Assembly: GCA_013180625.2 (NCBI GenBank)
Contig: SNVD02009970.1
Coordinates: 310,001 to 374,000 of the forward strand
Length of the DNA stretch: 64,000 bases
Source of the DNA: Boswellia sacra
Taxonomy: Eukaryota; Streptophyta; Magnoliopsida; Sapindales; Burseraceae
Direction: 5' to 3'
The notes below the pieces were generated by a model. That model had not been told where the DNA came from. It saw only the letters and a program-made list of their open reading frames with translations, and ran no database searches. Positions within the stretch are counted from its first letter, which is position 1. Each line of letters opens with the position of its first letter. Position numbers and translations under genes: made by a program. This document shows, piece by piece, positions 11,785 to 23,505 of the stretch.

Positions 11785-14278
11785 TCATGAGATACAGAAG
11801 GCATATACTGAGGTTCCACTAGTAAAGTTTGGATTACCAAATCCAACATGAACCTTATAACCATTACCCATGTAAATACATCCATTGCTCACAGAAGCAC
11901 CACCATAGATTGTGGCTCCAGTATCATATGACCACAGAATTTTTCCTGTTTTGGCATTCATTGCATATATAGGTCCTTGTCGATATGTGGATCCGGCAAA
12001 GAGGACATCATTGGCCACAGTAACAGGTCCAGGAGTGGTACCATTGCTAGGATTGGCTGTCGACCACTGAACATTGCCATTTCTAGAATCCATTGCCACC
12101 CATCCACCGGCAATTGTGGAGTTCTTCGATGGTTTCAGTGTGAAGTTCTTGTGCTGGCTGTTGGCAATGTTGGTGTAGATCCTTCTCGCATTTGTGGCTG
12201 CACCCCACATAGCCCCTACACCCAAGCCACCTGGTCCTGCCTCCTATGATGAAAGCCTAGTGCTTATTGCCAGTTCTAGGATCAAAAACAAACAAGAACA
12301 TTGGCTGTTTTCTCTGCTAAAAGCTTAGTGATCTTAAAATGTCTCTTTGGAGACTAAACTTACCATAGACCAGGCGAGTCTGCCATTATTGCGATCTAGA
12401 GCCCAGGCATAGCCGCTTTTCTGAACAGCAACTGCAATATCATGCTTGACGTTATTAAGATACATGCTAAGCATCATTGGTGCCTCTCCAAAATCAGCAT
12501 CAGGGCTGGGTCCAGGTGGGCAATTAGGATTCAAATGCCAATTACATGCTCCAAACCATACATCATAGCCCCCTAACTGCTTGTACCATACAATCTTGCC
12601 GGTGCCTAGGTTCAGTGCCAGGATAGAATTTGAGTGATTTTCGGGTTCGATACATTTGTCTGGACTAGTTGGTACTGTTTGATTATTTTCCTTTTCTTGG
12701 CAATGGCGTACATGAAGTGGAGCTGAATAGAGGTTCCCTGTGGCAATATATACGTGGTTCCTAATGGGGTCAATTGATGGACTGCTCCCCCAAATGGCTG
12801 CCCCAGCATATTCTCCAGTCTTGCCAAAATTGTCAGGCAGCATGAAGGTTTGCCACAGGATGCTGCCAGTTCGGGCATCTAATTTGGCAAGACTGCCACG
12901 GAAGGTGCAGCATAGCTCAAAGCTAAGGCCTTCTTCTAGTGAAGATGTTCCAACATAGAAAGCCCTGTGACAAGAAAACAACAAAAAGCAAGGTTTAACA
13001 GGGTGAGTCCCAGTATTTGGTCTGCAGTTTTCTGGTAAACGTTAAGGATGAATTCAAAACCAAATAATTTAGTGCTTTTTTGGACATTCATTTTCCCACT
13101 GAATAAAAAATTAGGAAATTTGGATAAAATATGATTGAACATGGAAATCGAGAATCTGTAGTACTATATATTTAAAAGTCATCTTTGTCCTCGATACTAT
13201 AAAAATTTGGAAATTTAGTGGCAAAGACAACATATAAGACAGATTCAACTAAAGGATCGATGGTCGGATTTATCTTCTCATTATTAATATTACATGTTGA
13301 ATGTCGAGTTGGCCATAGCCAAACAGCTTCTATTAATTTAAAGAGATAAACTAAATCTTGGGGCAAATGAAGACTTGTCTTAAGGCAGCTTGTTATATTA
13401 AAATCGAGTTAGCTATCGGTAGCTATCTCGATTCTGCTAATGCATTCTGTGAACCACATGACATTAGTTGAAAATGAATAAATTATAAACGTCTCTTATC
13501 ACTTCCTGATTTTCGGTGAGTTGACCAACAAAAATATTGTTTGATATTTTGCTTCTGATTTTCAATGGAGGAATCCTCAACTTAACTTGAAAGAAAAATG
13601 GGAAGTGAAAATTGCTAGTACTTACCCCTTGTAGTAAGTTCCTGACATGGTTATGAAACTTCTGTCATGGTCATCTAGCCGTGTAGACCACACCAGCTTC
13701 CCATTTGATCGTTTGAGAGCAATGACAACAGCGGGTCCCCAGATTCCAACAAGGAGCAAATCTCCAGCTACTGTTGGTGTTGATCTTGATACTGTGGAGT
13801 TGACATTGAGAATGAAACCGGTATTGTTAAAGCCAGTTAGCTCTTGCAAGCTCTTCTTCCAAACAAGAGAGCCATCAGCTGCTTTCACTGCATGGATGTA
13901 TCCATTCCAGCTAGGAAAATAAAGGGTGTCATAAAAAATTGATGGTGTTACGCTCACATCACCTCCTGTGTAGTATTTCCACTTCAAATGAAGTTTGGAC
14001 ACCGTTGTTGGGCTGATCTTTTTCTCCCTGTTTGCATATCTCCTGTTATACAAGTCTCCACCATGGTTTGGCCAGTTTTGTGCAGCCTTATGGTTCTCAA
14101 CCTGCAATTGAAATAAAATATCATATGTAAATGTATGTACTTGGTAATTAATGATGTATATTATAAGTTCATGAGAGAGAGAGAGATTTACATTGAAATC
14201 TGCAGTAGCCGTGACCAGCAGAAAAAGCATGCAAACGAAAAGGACAGAAGGATTATATTGGCGTCTAGGAGGCGCCAT
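11785..14278 (-). CDS. PQQ-type quinoprotein (polyvinyl alcohol dehydrogenase-like), secreted
   Basis: This is a beta-propeller quinoprotein-like dehydrogenase of the plant 'polyvinyl alcohol dehydrogenase-like' family, whose substrate is unknown. Exons on the minus strand are 14278-14192, 14101-13626, 12964-12364 and 12243-11785, giving 540 residues with all phases closing. Residues 1-26 form a signal peptide (VLFVCMLFLLVTATA). The propeller is shown by repeated Trp-containing blades: NGYIHAVKAADGSLVWKK, NGKLVWSTRL, TGSILWQTFM, TGKIVWYKQ, NGRLAWSM and TGKILWSYDTGA. A CCTFRGS segment carries adjacent cysteines. Several NxT/S sites fit passage through the secretory system. Whether it binds PQQ or haem is not shown by the sequence. 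It is the intact parent of the broken copies at 15360-17283 and 23351-23505. Confidence 0.9.
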
Positions 14279-15359
14279 TGAAGCGGAACATGCCCTTTAA
14301 GAGGTTCTCCCAAATTGTGCAGGGACTTCCTGTTTTTGGGCTATTTCAAATCATACGGAGGGCTTGATTGGCCTTTAATTTACCAATACTTTGACCCGGA
14401 GAATCCAAATGTTGACTTATTGATGTTCTAAACGTGCATGTTAAAGTAAATAGATATTGTACTTCGAATGGGTTCTAAAGGCACCTGTTAACTAAAAGTC
14501 TGTTAAGGATTGAATTTCAAAACTAAAATATCTATTTTTACTTGAGCTTAATTATTTATTGATTTTTTTTTTTGGCCCGCGTATAAATTCTAAATAAGTT
14601 GCAAAACCTTTGCAATGCAACAAAACAATGCCAAGAATAGGTCCCTGTAGTAATTGTGAAAGAATACCACCCTGTACGGATCAAGAAGCCAACACAACTG
14701 AGCTGGTTTGACTGACGAGCATTTTAAGGAAAGGATTCTCCCTACGTAATTGATAGAATATATGAGAACCATAAAACAAGTAATCGATGCACATTGACTT
14801 TGCTAGTGGATCCGGAGGATGATTTGGGACTAAATACTACTCTTATATTATATGATCCTAACAAGGAATAAATGCACTTTTTTCTGTACAAGCTGATAGT
14901 ATATATATATAGTTTACATAATTATATACGATTTGTATCCCATAAGCGTAGTTCATGAAGATTTCCACATATTTATATGGATAGCAAGGCAGCAAGTGAA
15001 GAATCCTATAAGCACATAACAGTGTTTCTCCGTAATGGCCTTTCCCCATGATTTAAATTTAAGTGGGAGACCGTGAGAGTGGGTTGTGATTGCGTTAGTC
15101 TTTCCCGAGGATAAGCTGACCCAAACACTTCGATTACCAAAAAAAAAAAAAAACAAAACGGTATTACTTTTTCCGTTATATAGAATGTGTACATTCGTAG
15201 CCACAGACAGGCATATATGTAGATCATACATAATGCCTAATATATAGTGCCTGCTGTACTTTATTTCCCAATTGACATACTCTGAAGCCATCACTTTTGG
15301 GGGAAATGTAAGAATTGTCTCCAAATTCATATATAATTGGAGTATCACTTGATCGAGGT
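14279..15359. other. Spacer between tandem dehydrogenase copies
   Basis: This holds the promoter of the intact dehydrogenase (right of 14278) and the 3' flank of the broken copy. It contains A- and T-runs and an AT microsatellite near 14900. Nothing coding was seen. Confidence 0.55.
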
Positions 15360-17283
15360 TCAGGTGACACAGAAAGCAAATAGTGAGGTTCCTGCTGTAA
15401 AGGATGGATTGGTAAATCCTAAACTAACCTTATATCCATTAGCAACATAAATGCACCAATTACTTACTGACATGCCACCGTAAACTGTAGCTCCTGTGTT
15501 ATAGGACCACAAAACAGTTCCATTTTTCGCATGGATTGCGTAAATGGGTCCTTCCTTGTATGTCGAACCAGCAAAGAGGACACCATTAGCCGAGGTTACA
15601 GGGCTGCTAGCAGTGCCATTGGCAAGATCGGCTAGTGACCACGGAATTTTGCCATCAGGAGCATTCATTGCCACCCATCCACCTGCAGTTGTGTTTCTTG
15701 TGGATGGAAGGAGAGTAAAATTTTCTTTATTACTGTTGGCGATGTTAGTGTAGACCGTCTTTTGATCTGTAGCAGCTCCCCAGGATCCTCCCCCTGTGAA
15801 CCCACCAGGACCTGCTTTCTGCATTTGACACATTTATGGTTAGCTGCTAATTATGCTTAATCAATTTCAATGGGCATGAAAAAATTAATATATACTTTCA
15901 CATTAAATATATTATATAACTTTGGAAAATGATATGGACATATGTGAAACATAAACAAGTTGGGATTGAAAATTGAAAAAGAAAAACAAAAAATTATAAC
16001 CACAATTTAATACAACAAAGGATGAAAGACCGGACACACCATCTCTATACTACGAGAAGATGTCACACGCGCCTAAATATTTGTCATGCACCATAGAAAA
16101 TATAGACGTGGTAACGCATTAGTGTATCTCAACTTACTGTAGACCAAACGAGGCTGCCGTTATCACGGTCTAGAGCCCATGCAAACCCACTTTTCTGAAC
16201 AGCAGAAACAATGTCTTGCTTTGTTCCATTCACATTTATGGTCAGCACCATGGGTGCCTCCCCGAAATCGGCATCTGGATTAGGCCCAAGTGGACAATCG
16301 GGAGACGACGAAAGGTTGTTACAGGCAAAGAACCACACATAATAGCCACCTAGCTGATGAAACCATTTGATATTTCCATTGTCCAAATCAAGCGCCAGGA
16401 TAGAATCAGAATGGTTATCAGGCTCCACACACTCATCCGGATGAGTAGGTACTGTTTGATTGTTCTCTCTTTCCTGACAGTCTTCTATCCTCTGAGGAGC
16501 TGAGTAAAGATTCCCAGTGGCAATGTAGACAAGGTTTCTAGGAATATCAACGGATGGGCTGCTTCCCCAAATAGCTCCTCCAGCACATTCTTCCCTCATG
16601 CCATGGTTATCAGGAAGCATGAATGTCTGCCATACTATGGTCCCGGATTTAACATCTAGTTTGGAGAAGCTGCCCCGGAAGGTGCAGCATTGCTCAACGC
16701 TCAGGACTTCTTCCGCTGAAGATGTACCGATGTATAAACCACTGCGAGAGGGTAATAAATAGATTATTACATTGCTGAAGTTATTCTGCAGGGTTCAATT
16801 ATACTTATGGCGAGGCCCATGATGTTATACCATTTGATATCTACAACTATTTCCTCAGCGGTGTTGTCATGACAGTAGAATCAATCACCTAATGCCGTTC
16901 TTCGTTAATTAGAGTAGAATAGAAAAGCAAACCTATTTTGTATAAATAATAAGTATATATTATCTCACCAAATAAGAAATTAATGTTTTCTTGGTCATCA
17001 ATAATTTTAATTCTTTATACACTTAATGACATTTATTTAACATGTACAATTAAGAATCTTGTGTCTTTGTGCGGCCTTATTGGTGTACCCTGCAACTGGA
17101 TCAAGCAGACAAACATCATACTGTATATACTTGGCCTTAAATTTATGTTGAATGTATTATATATACGTTTGTCTGTGTGTGTGTGAGGGACTAAAAAGGG
17201 AGAAATGGAGAGATTTACATGGAAATCTGCAGTAGCTGTCGCAAGCCAAAAAGCAAGCTAATGAAAAACATAACCTTATACAT
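15360..17283 (-). pseudogene. PQQ-type quinoprotein copy lacking its N-terminal propeller exon
   Basis: This is a tandem copy of the dehydrogenase at 11785-14278. Two exons are intact and open: 15818-15360, the same 459 bases as the partner's last exon, and about 16739-16138, with a GT donor. They keep TSSAEE, CCTFRGS, GAIWGSSPS and NTGATVYGG. The partner's exon 2 (476 bases, first propeller blades) is absent between 16745 and 17210. A scrap of exon 1 with its GTAAATCTC donor remains at about 17210-17283, but the signal-peptide frame is not preserved. It is therefore probably non-functional, although a transcript starting inside exon 3 could still encode about 350 residues. Confidence 0.8.
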
Positions 17284-18528
17284 TTTTAATGTGTTTATTT
17301 TTTAGACATAAGCCTAATTCTATGACTGTTAAAAAAAAAAAAGTTAAAAATTTTTGTTTTATCTTTATGCAAATGTCTGAATAATTTATTACTTCTCTTC
17401 ATCTCTAAAATACCTTTAAAAATTATACTTATAACTAATTTGTATATAACGTAGTATTTTATCTTTGGAACATTATTATTTATTAATTTCTAATTTTATA
17501 TTATTCTCTATATATTTTTAAAATTATTTAATGATTACTTAGCTTATTTATATATCAAATTCTATAAAAAAAAGACTTCTACACTCAATTATACATATTT
17601 AAATAATTTAATTAAGTTCATAATAAATATCGTATGCAAATATTTTTATGTTAAATTAAGCCAGTTATTTTTTTAAAACAAAAAATAGAAGTCTATAATT
17701 AAGAAGGTACGTGGAAATCAATTAAAAAATACATCGGAGATCTAGCTAGTTAATCGAGATGCTAAGGCTAAATATTCGTACATTATTATAATATACAAAA
17801 TCAATTCATTTTGTAACATGATATGCATGGATATTCGAAAAAACAAAATAACATCACAGACTTAAATTAAAGCCCATATATATATAATTTTCTTATTGCT
17901 AACATCGTGGAGTGATCCTGCTGTTAGGATAGATGTATTTTTTTATTTATCAGAACATAAAATAATATTGAACACAAAATTCTATGTACGAAATGTTTAT
18001 ACATATACAATTAAACAAGGAATATTGTTACCATCTTTTTGGGTAATATTAATTTAGTGATTTAACTGAAAGTTTTGTATAGGTTATATGTATGTATATA
18101 GTGCCAACCTGTTAAAAATTATATATCGTACTTATCTGCAACATATTCTAATGATTTTGGTCAAGTTTTGAAAATGAACACAACTATATATAGTCTTTAA
18201 CTATTAAATTGTGGTAAACCTTTACGATTTCGGATAACCACATCCGTAACTTTTATTATCAACGTGCTAATTTTTTATTTTTATTAATTTTTTCACGTTG
18301 TTATATATTGAAATTATCGATGCCACGAATTCCAGAGATAATTGCTAATAAAAAGAGAAGAGTAGTCTTATCCGAGACAAAGCTGTAAAACCCGATCAAA
18401 GCTCTTAACTTCCCGCTAATGCAAATCCTTGTTTAGTTTCTTACAAAAGTATTAAGTTGCGTCACTATCTGGGCAGATCACCAGTTAGCCGTCGATCTCT
18501 CTAAATTCTGTTGTGTCACTCTCTTTTG
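17284..18528. other. AT-rich spacer before the AVT1-like gene
   Basis: This is very AT-rich DNA without coding signs. The last 150 bases before 18529 are the promoter and leader of the AVT1-like gene. They resemble the 150 bases before the pseudogene copy at 20990, both containing a GTTGCGT and CTATC block, so the duplication included the promoter. Confidence 0.55.
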
Positions 18529-20233
18529 ATGCAGAGAAACGAGGAAGATGTGTTTTTCCTTAATGAACCTTTCAATCCTGACGAGACACATCACAAGCTA
18601 GAGGAGGTTGAGTCTGAGATTGACCCAGAAGCTGTTGATAATGACCCCATTTCATCCACTGCTTCTTTCTTCAAGACATGTTTCAATGGACTCAATGCTC
18701 TATCAGGTCCTCTCTTTCTTTCTTATTCTGTCAGCATACAGATTCACAGCGAACTTCTTGTAATTGTCCTCTAGAGCTGATCGACTTCAGCAAGTACTAT
18801 AATGTGGTTCACTTACTATATATATTTTGTTTTTGTTCGATTGTTTTTGTCACCAGGAGTTGGGCTACTGTCAACCCCATATGCACTAGCATCAGGAGGA
18901 TGGTTGAGCTTGGCACTCTTATTCCTTATTGCCATTGTAGCCTTTTATTCAGGCTTGTTGATTCAAAGATGCATGGCTTTGGATTCAAATATCAGCACTT
19001 ACCCTGACATAGGCGACCGTGCATTTGGGAAGAAAGGGCGATTCTTGGCATCAGTTTTCATGAACATAGAGCTCTACTTGGTTGCGACGGGCTTCCTGAT
19101 GCTGGAAGGAGATAACTTAGAAAATTTGTTTCCAAAGATGAAACTTGAAGTTGGAGCTTTAATTATTGGTCCAAGACAAAGCTTTATTATGATTGTTGCC
19201 CTTATTATTTTGCCTACGGTTTGGGTGGATAATTTGAGCATGCTTTCATATGTATCTGCTAGTGGGGTTTTCGCTTCTGTAATCACACTTGGATCAATTT
19301 TTTGGACTGGTGCCTTTGATGGAGTGGGATTTCATCAAAAGGGGACGCTTCTTGACTTGAGTGGAATCCCTACTGCTGTTAGCTTATATGCCTTCTGTTA
19401 TTGCGCTCATCCAGTCTTCCCTACCCTTTACACTTCAATGAGAAACAAACGTCACTTCTCTAATGTAAGTAACATTACTCTTTTCATTCAGTTTTGTTAT
19501 ATTCTTCAGCTAGACATAGAGCATTCTTTCTGTGTTTTACTTTCGTCAACAAACTTCTAAAATAGTTGACTTTATACATACAGAAACATTAAAATCAAGT
19601 TTTATAGTATTTATATGTGAAGAAATTGGAGAGTTTATTATTATTATTTTTTAATTCTTTTTAGGGAAACAGTAAAAGGGTGTTTCCGACTTCTGATCTA
19701 CTAAGTTCTGATTGCAGGTGCTTCTTGTGTGCTTTTCCTTGTGTACCCTTATCTATGCATCAATGGCAATTTTTGGGTACTTAATGTTCGGGTCTAACGT
19801 TCAGTCACAAGTAACATTGAACCTTCCAACTGATAAACTTAGCTCAAGATTAGCAATATACACCACTCTTGCAAATCCCATCGCAAAATACGCGTTGATG
19901 GTGAAACCAATAGTTAGTGCTACCAAAAATTGGTTTCCAAGTCACTACAACAAAAACCCTTATAGTCTACTAATCAGGACAGCCTTTGTCGCGAGCACTG
20001 TTATTGTTGCCCTGGCTGTTCCTCTCTTTGGCTACCTCATGTCGCTGGTTGGAGCATTTTTCAGCGTAACGGCTTCAATTATTCTGCCATGCTTGTGTTA
20101 TCTGAAGATCTCAGGTACTTACAGGAGATTTGGATGTGAAATGTTGGTCATCATTGGTATTATAATAATGGGTGTTACAGTTGCAGTTGTTGGCACTTAC
20201 AAAGCTCTTGCAGAAATAATTGAGCATTTATGA
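18529..20233 (+). CDS. Vacuolar amino-acid transporter, AVT1 type
   Basis: This is an amino acid/auxin permease (AAAP) family transporter of the AVT1 group, known in yeast and plants to move neutral amino acids across the tonoplast. Exons are 18529-18706, 18857-19464 and 19718-20233, giving 433 residues. The start ATG is followed by an acidic, soluble N-terminus (residues 1-48, NEEDVFFLNEP). The diagnostic first membrane segment is FFKTCFNGLNALSGVGLLST. About ten further hydrophobic segments follow, among them LALLFLIAIVAFYSGLL, MIVALIILPTVWVDNLSML and VIVALAVPLFGYLMSLVGAF. The LPTVWV and GYLMFG motifs are family features. Length fits AVT1 proteins with a short N-terminus. It is the intact partner of the pseudogene at 20990-22846. 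Confidence 0.92.
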
Positions 20234-20989
20234 ATGTCATTTTGGGTGCAAATAAAAACGAACAAGTTATTTGAAATTTACTTTGGTATTATAGAAGAAA
20301 TTTTATAACTAGGTGTGGAAAGAAATTGAGGTTCAAAATACAAATTTGGTGCAAATAATTCTTACTATCCATTTTTTTTTCTAGTTTTGACGTTGTTTTC
20401 TACTTTTTAATTTATATAATTGATTTGTGTATAAATATGCAATATGACATACCAATGAAAGATAGATAATTATGTCTTATATTGTCGCTCTAAACTTTGG
20501 CCAAACTAAAAGTTCGATAAAATTAAATGGAAGGATAATTATTACAGTATACAAGAGGGTTTCTGCCCAAATTTCAAAACACTGATTTGACTTGAGATGT
20601 TGCTTCTAAACTTTGGCCTAAGATACATAGGATAAAAAAACTCGAGCTAATTAAATTATTTACAAATTACAAATCCGTCACGGAAAGGGCAAGCAAGCCA
20701 CCTTAGACCTTCATCTTCATTAATTTTTCGTGAAAGAAAACTAGCTAGCTAATTATTCTCTTCTGCTCTACCATCCAAAAAATCCAAATCCCACATGTCA
20801 AAAATCTAAGTCCCAAGCAAGCCTTCTAATTAAGGATAAATACGAAAACCTGCCGTAAGATCGATCAATGGATCAATAGTAGACACTCTTACAAAATTAT
20901 TAAGTTGCGTTGCGTGATCCCTATCCGGGTAAGCTAGCCAGCCGTCCATCGTTCTCTAGATCTACATTCGGTTCTGTCACTCTATTTCT
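20234..20989. other. Spacer between transporter gene and its pseudogene
   Basis: This holds the 3' flank of the functional AVT1-like gene, then a duplicated promoter and leader segment from about 20830. No gene was seen. Confidence 0.55.
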
Positions 20990-22846
20990 ATGCAGACAAA
21001 CGAGGAAGATCATGTGTTTTTCCTTACTGAACCTCTCATTCCACTGCCTCTTTCTTCCAGACATGTTTCAATGGACTCAATGCTTTATCAGGTTCTCTCT
21101 TTTTCTTATTCTGTTAGCACACATATTTACAGGAAATTAACTTCTCTGTAATTATTCTCTAGATCAGCTAGCTCCAGCTAGAGATGTTGTTCATTTACCA
21201 ATTTTTTTTTTTTTCTAATCTTCAATTGTTTGTGTAACCAGGAGTTGGGCTACTGTCAACCCCATATGCACTGGCATCATGAGGATGGTTGAGCTTGGCA
21301 CTTCTGTTCCTTATTGCAATTGCAGCTTTCTATTCAGGCTTGTTTATTCAAAGATGCATGGTTGTGGATTCAAATATCAGAACTTATCTGACACAGGCGA
21401 CCATGCATTTTGGAAGAAAGGGAGATTTTTGGTATCAATTTTCATGTTTGGTGAGCTCTACTTTGCTGCAACAGGATTCCTGATCCTGGAAGGAGATAAC
21501 TTAGAAAACTTGTTCCCCAAGATGAAACTTGCAGTTGGAGCTATAATTATTGGTGCAACACAAAGCTTTGTTGTGATTGTTGCCCTTATTATTCTGCCAA
21601 CAGCTTGGGTGGATAATCTGAGCATTCTTTCATATGTATCTGCTTGTGGCATTTTAGCTTTTGCAATCACACTTGGATCAATTATTTGGACCGGTGCCTT
21701 TAATGGAGTTGGGTTTGATCAAAAGGGAACGCTTCTTAACTTGACTGGGCTGCCCGCTGCTAGTAGCTTCTACGCCTTTTGTTAATGCGCTCATCCAGTT
21801 TTCCCTACCCTTTACACTTCAATGAGGAGCGAACGTCAATTTTCTAATGTAAGTAAATGTTACTCGATCACTTCCTTCAATTCTGTTGAGCTTTTCTATC
21901 CTTCAGCTTGACATATAAGTGCATTCTTTCTCCGTGTTACAGTGTTAGTTGTATATTCAATAACATACTTTTAGAATGAGGTGATGCAAAAGTAATCATA
22001 ATTAGTGAGGATTTTTAAAAATAACTTTTTTTTACCATAAATTGATAGATTGAGAGACTTTTTTCTTTTTTCTTTTCTTGTGGTGGACAGGTTGACATCT
22101 CTTTTTTTTTTTTTTTGTTGTCCACCTATCGGGTTTTATATTTGATAGCAAAGAAATATTATTAAAATCTATCAATACCTGATCATGATATTTAAATATT
22201 TTTAAAAATATGATTAATTTTAAAAAAATTATATATGTTTTTATTTTTTAGATTCTCTTTATAAATTAGAATAATCGATTTTATAAAAATAAAAATAGTA
22301 AAAACAAATTTGGTACTATTTATATTTGAAAAAAATGGGATCAAGGTTTTTTTTTTTTTTTGGGTTGACTTATGGTCTACTGTTCTCTGCAGCTGCTGCT
22401 TACGTGCTTTTTCTTATGCACCTTTATCCATGCATCATTGGCAATTTTTGGATACTTAAATGTTTGGGTTTAGCGTGGAGTCACAAGTAACATTGAACCT
22501 TCCAACTGATAAAATAAGCTCAAGAGTGGCAATATACACCATTCTGGCGAATCCCATTGCCAAATACGCATTGATGGTGAAACCAATACTGGATGCTGCC
22601 GAAAATTGGTTTCCGAGTCACTACAACAAAAAGGCTTATAGGTTACTAATCAGTACAGCCTTCGTAGTGAGCTCTACTATTGTTGCCCTGACTATCCCTC
22701 TCTTTGGCTACCTCATGTCGCTTGTTGGAGCATTTTTAAGTGTAACAGCTTCAATTATTCTTCCATGCTTATGTTATCTGAAGATCTCGGGCACTTACAG
22801 GAGATTTGGATGTGAAGCTCTTGTAGAGATAACTGAGCATTATTAA
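20990..22846 (+). pseudogene. AVT1-like transporter, tandem copy inactivated by stops and frameshifts
   Basis: This is a degenerate duplicate of the transporter at 18529-20233 with the same three-exon layout and splice borders (exon 2 from 21242, exon 3 from about 22393). Lesions seen against the partner are: loss of about 85 bases in exon 1, removing most of the acidic N-terminus and shifting the frame; an in-frame TGA at 21280-21282 in place of GGA; a one-base deletion near 21386; TAA at 21783-21785 in place of TAT; a one-base insertion near 22458; and loss of about 60 bases near 22816, removing the last membrane segment. Each alone would damage the protein. Confidence 0.93.
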
Positions 22847-23350
22847 TGTGGCTTAATTTTCCCAACTAAATGAAAAGCATTCAGTTTTGTAATCTTCCAT
22901 GCTCATATTATATTGGCCAGAATCCGTCGCTTGTTGTCCGTGAACAAAAATTACAGTTCCAATTTTGATTTCAATTATTGAAATAAATCTGGTGCAATTA
23001 TATATGTACTTTATGCAGCCCTCTGTTACATTGCACGGGGGAGTGATGATGGTTCGGATCTTCAACTTGTCTTAGGAAGATCTTAATTTGTTTCCTTGTC
23101 TGCAAAGGACCATAAATAATATGTAGTGCTTGGTTCACTAATTTATTGATGATTAAAAATCCAATGCGCCGTGCTAAAGTTCAAATTTCAACAAGTGTAT
23201 ATATTGCATAAATTCATTATTTGTGTAGATTACAATTATTCCTTCTTGATCGTCAGGATCGGGGATAGGGGAATGCTACATTTAGTAATCCTTGCACATG
23301 CCTTCTCACGGTATAATAATATGCATTGTCCGTACGTAAGTTTGATTAAT

Positions 23351-23505
23351 TTATGAGACACAGAAGGCGAAGAGTGAGGTTCCACCTGTGAATGGATTAA
23401 CAGCTTCAATACTGATTGTCTATCCATTTCCAAGCTATATGCATCCATTGCTCTCTGACGTACCTTCATATACAGTTGCTCCAGTGTTGTATGATCTTCA
23501 TTTAT
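23351..23505 (-). pseudogene. Fragment of PQQ-type quinoprotein last exon
   Basis: Read on the minus strand, this matches the C-terminal end of the dehydrogenase exon at 11785-11945. It keeps the stop codon position and the region equivalent to DTGATIYGG, NGCIYMGNGYK and GTSVYAFC, with small deletions and many substitutions. Nothing homologous continues beyond about 23505. It is a third, dead piece of the same gene on the far side of the transporter pair. Confidence 0.8.

Noticed and set aside
14953..15348. 131-codon open frame on the minus strand between the dehydrogenase copies
   Set aside because: AT-rich sequence with a homopolymer-encoded Phe run, no homology feature, and located in the 3' flank of the pseudogene.
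16745..17210. Search for the missing exon 2 of the second dehydrogenase copy
   Set aside because: No stretch resembling the partner's exon 2 (13626-14101) was found, so the gap was treated as real and not as a divergent exon.
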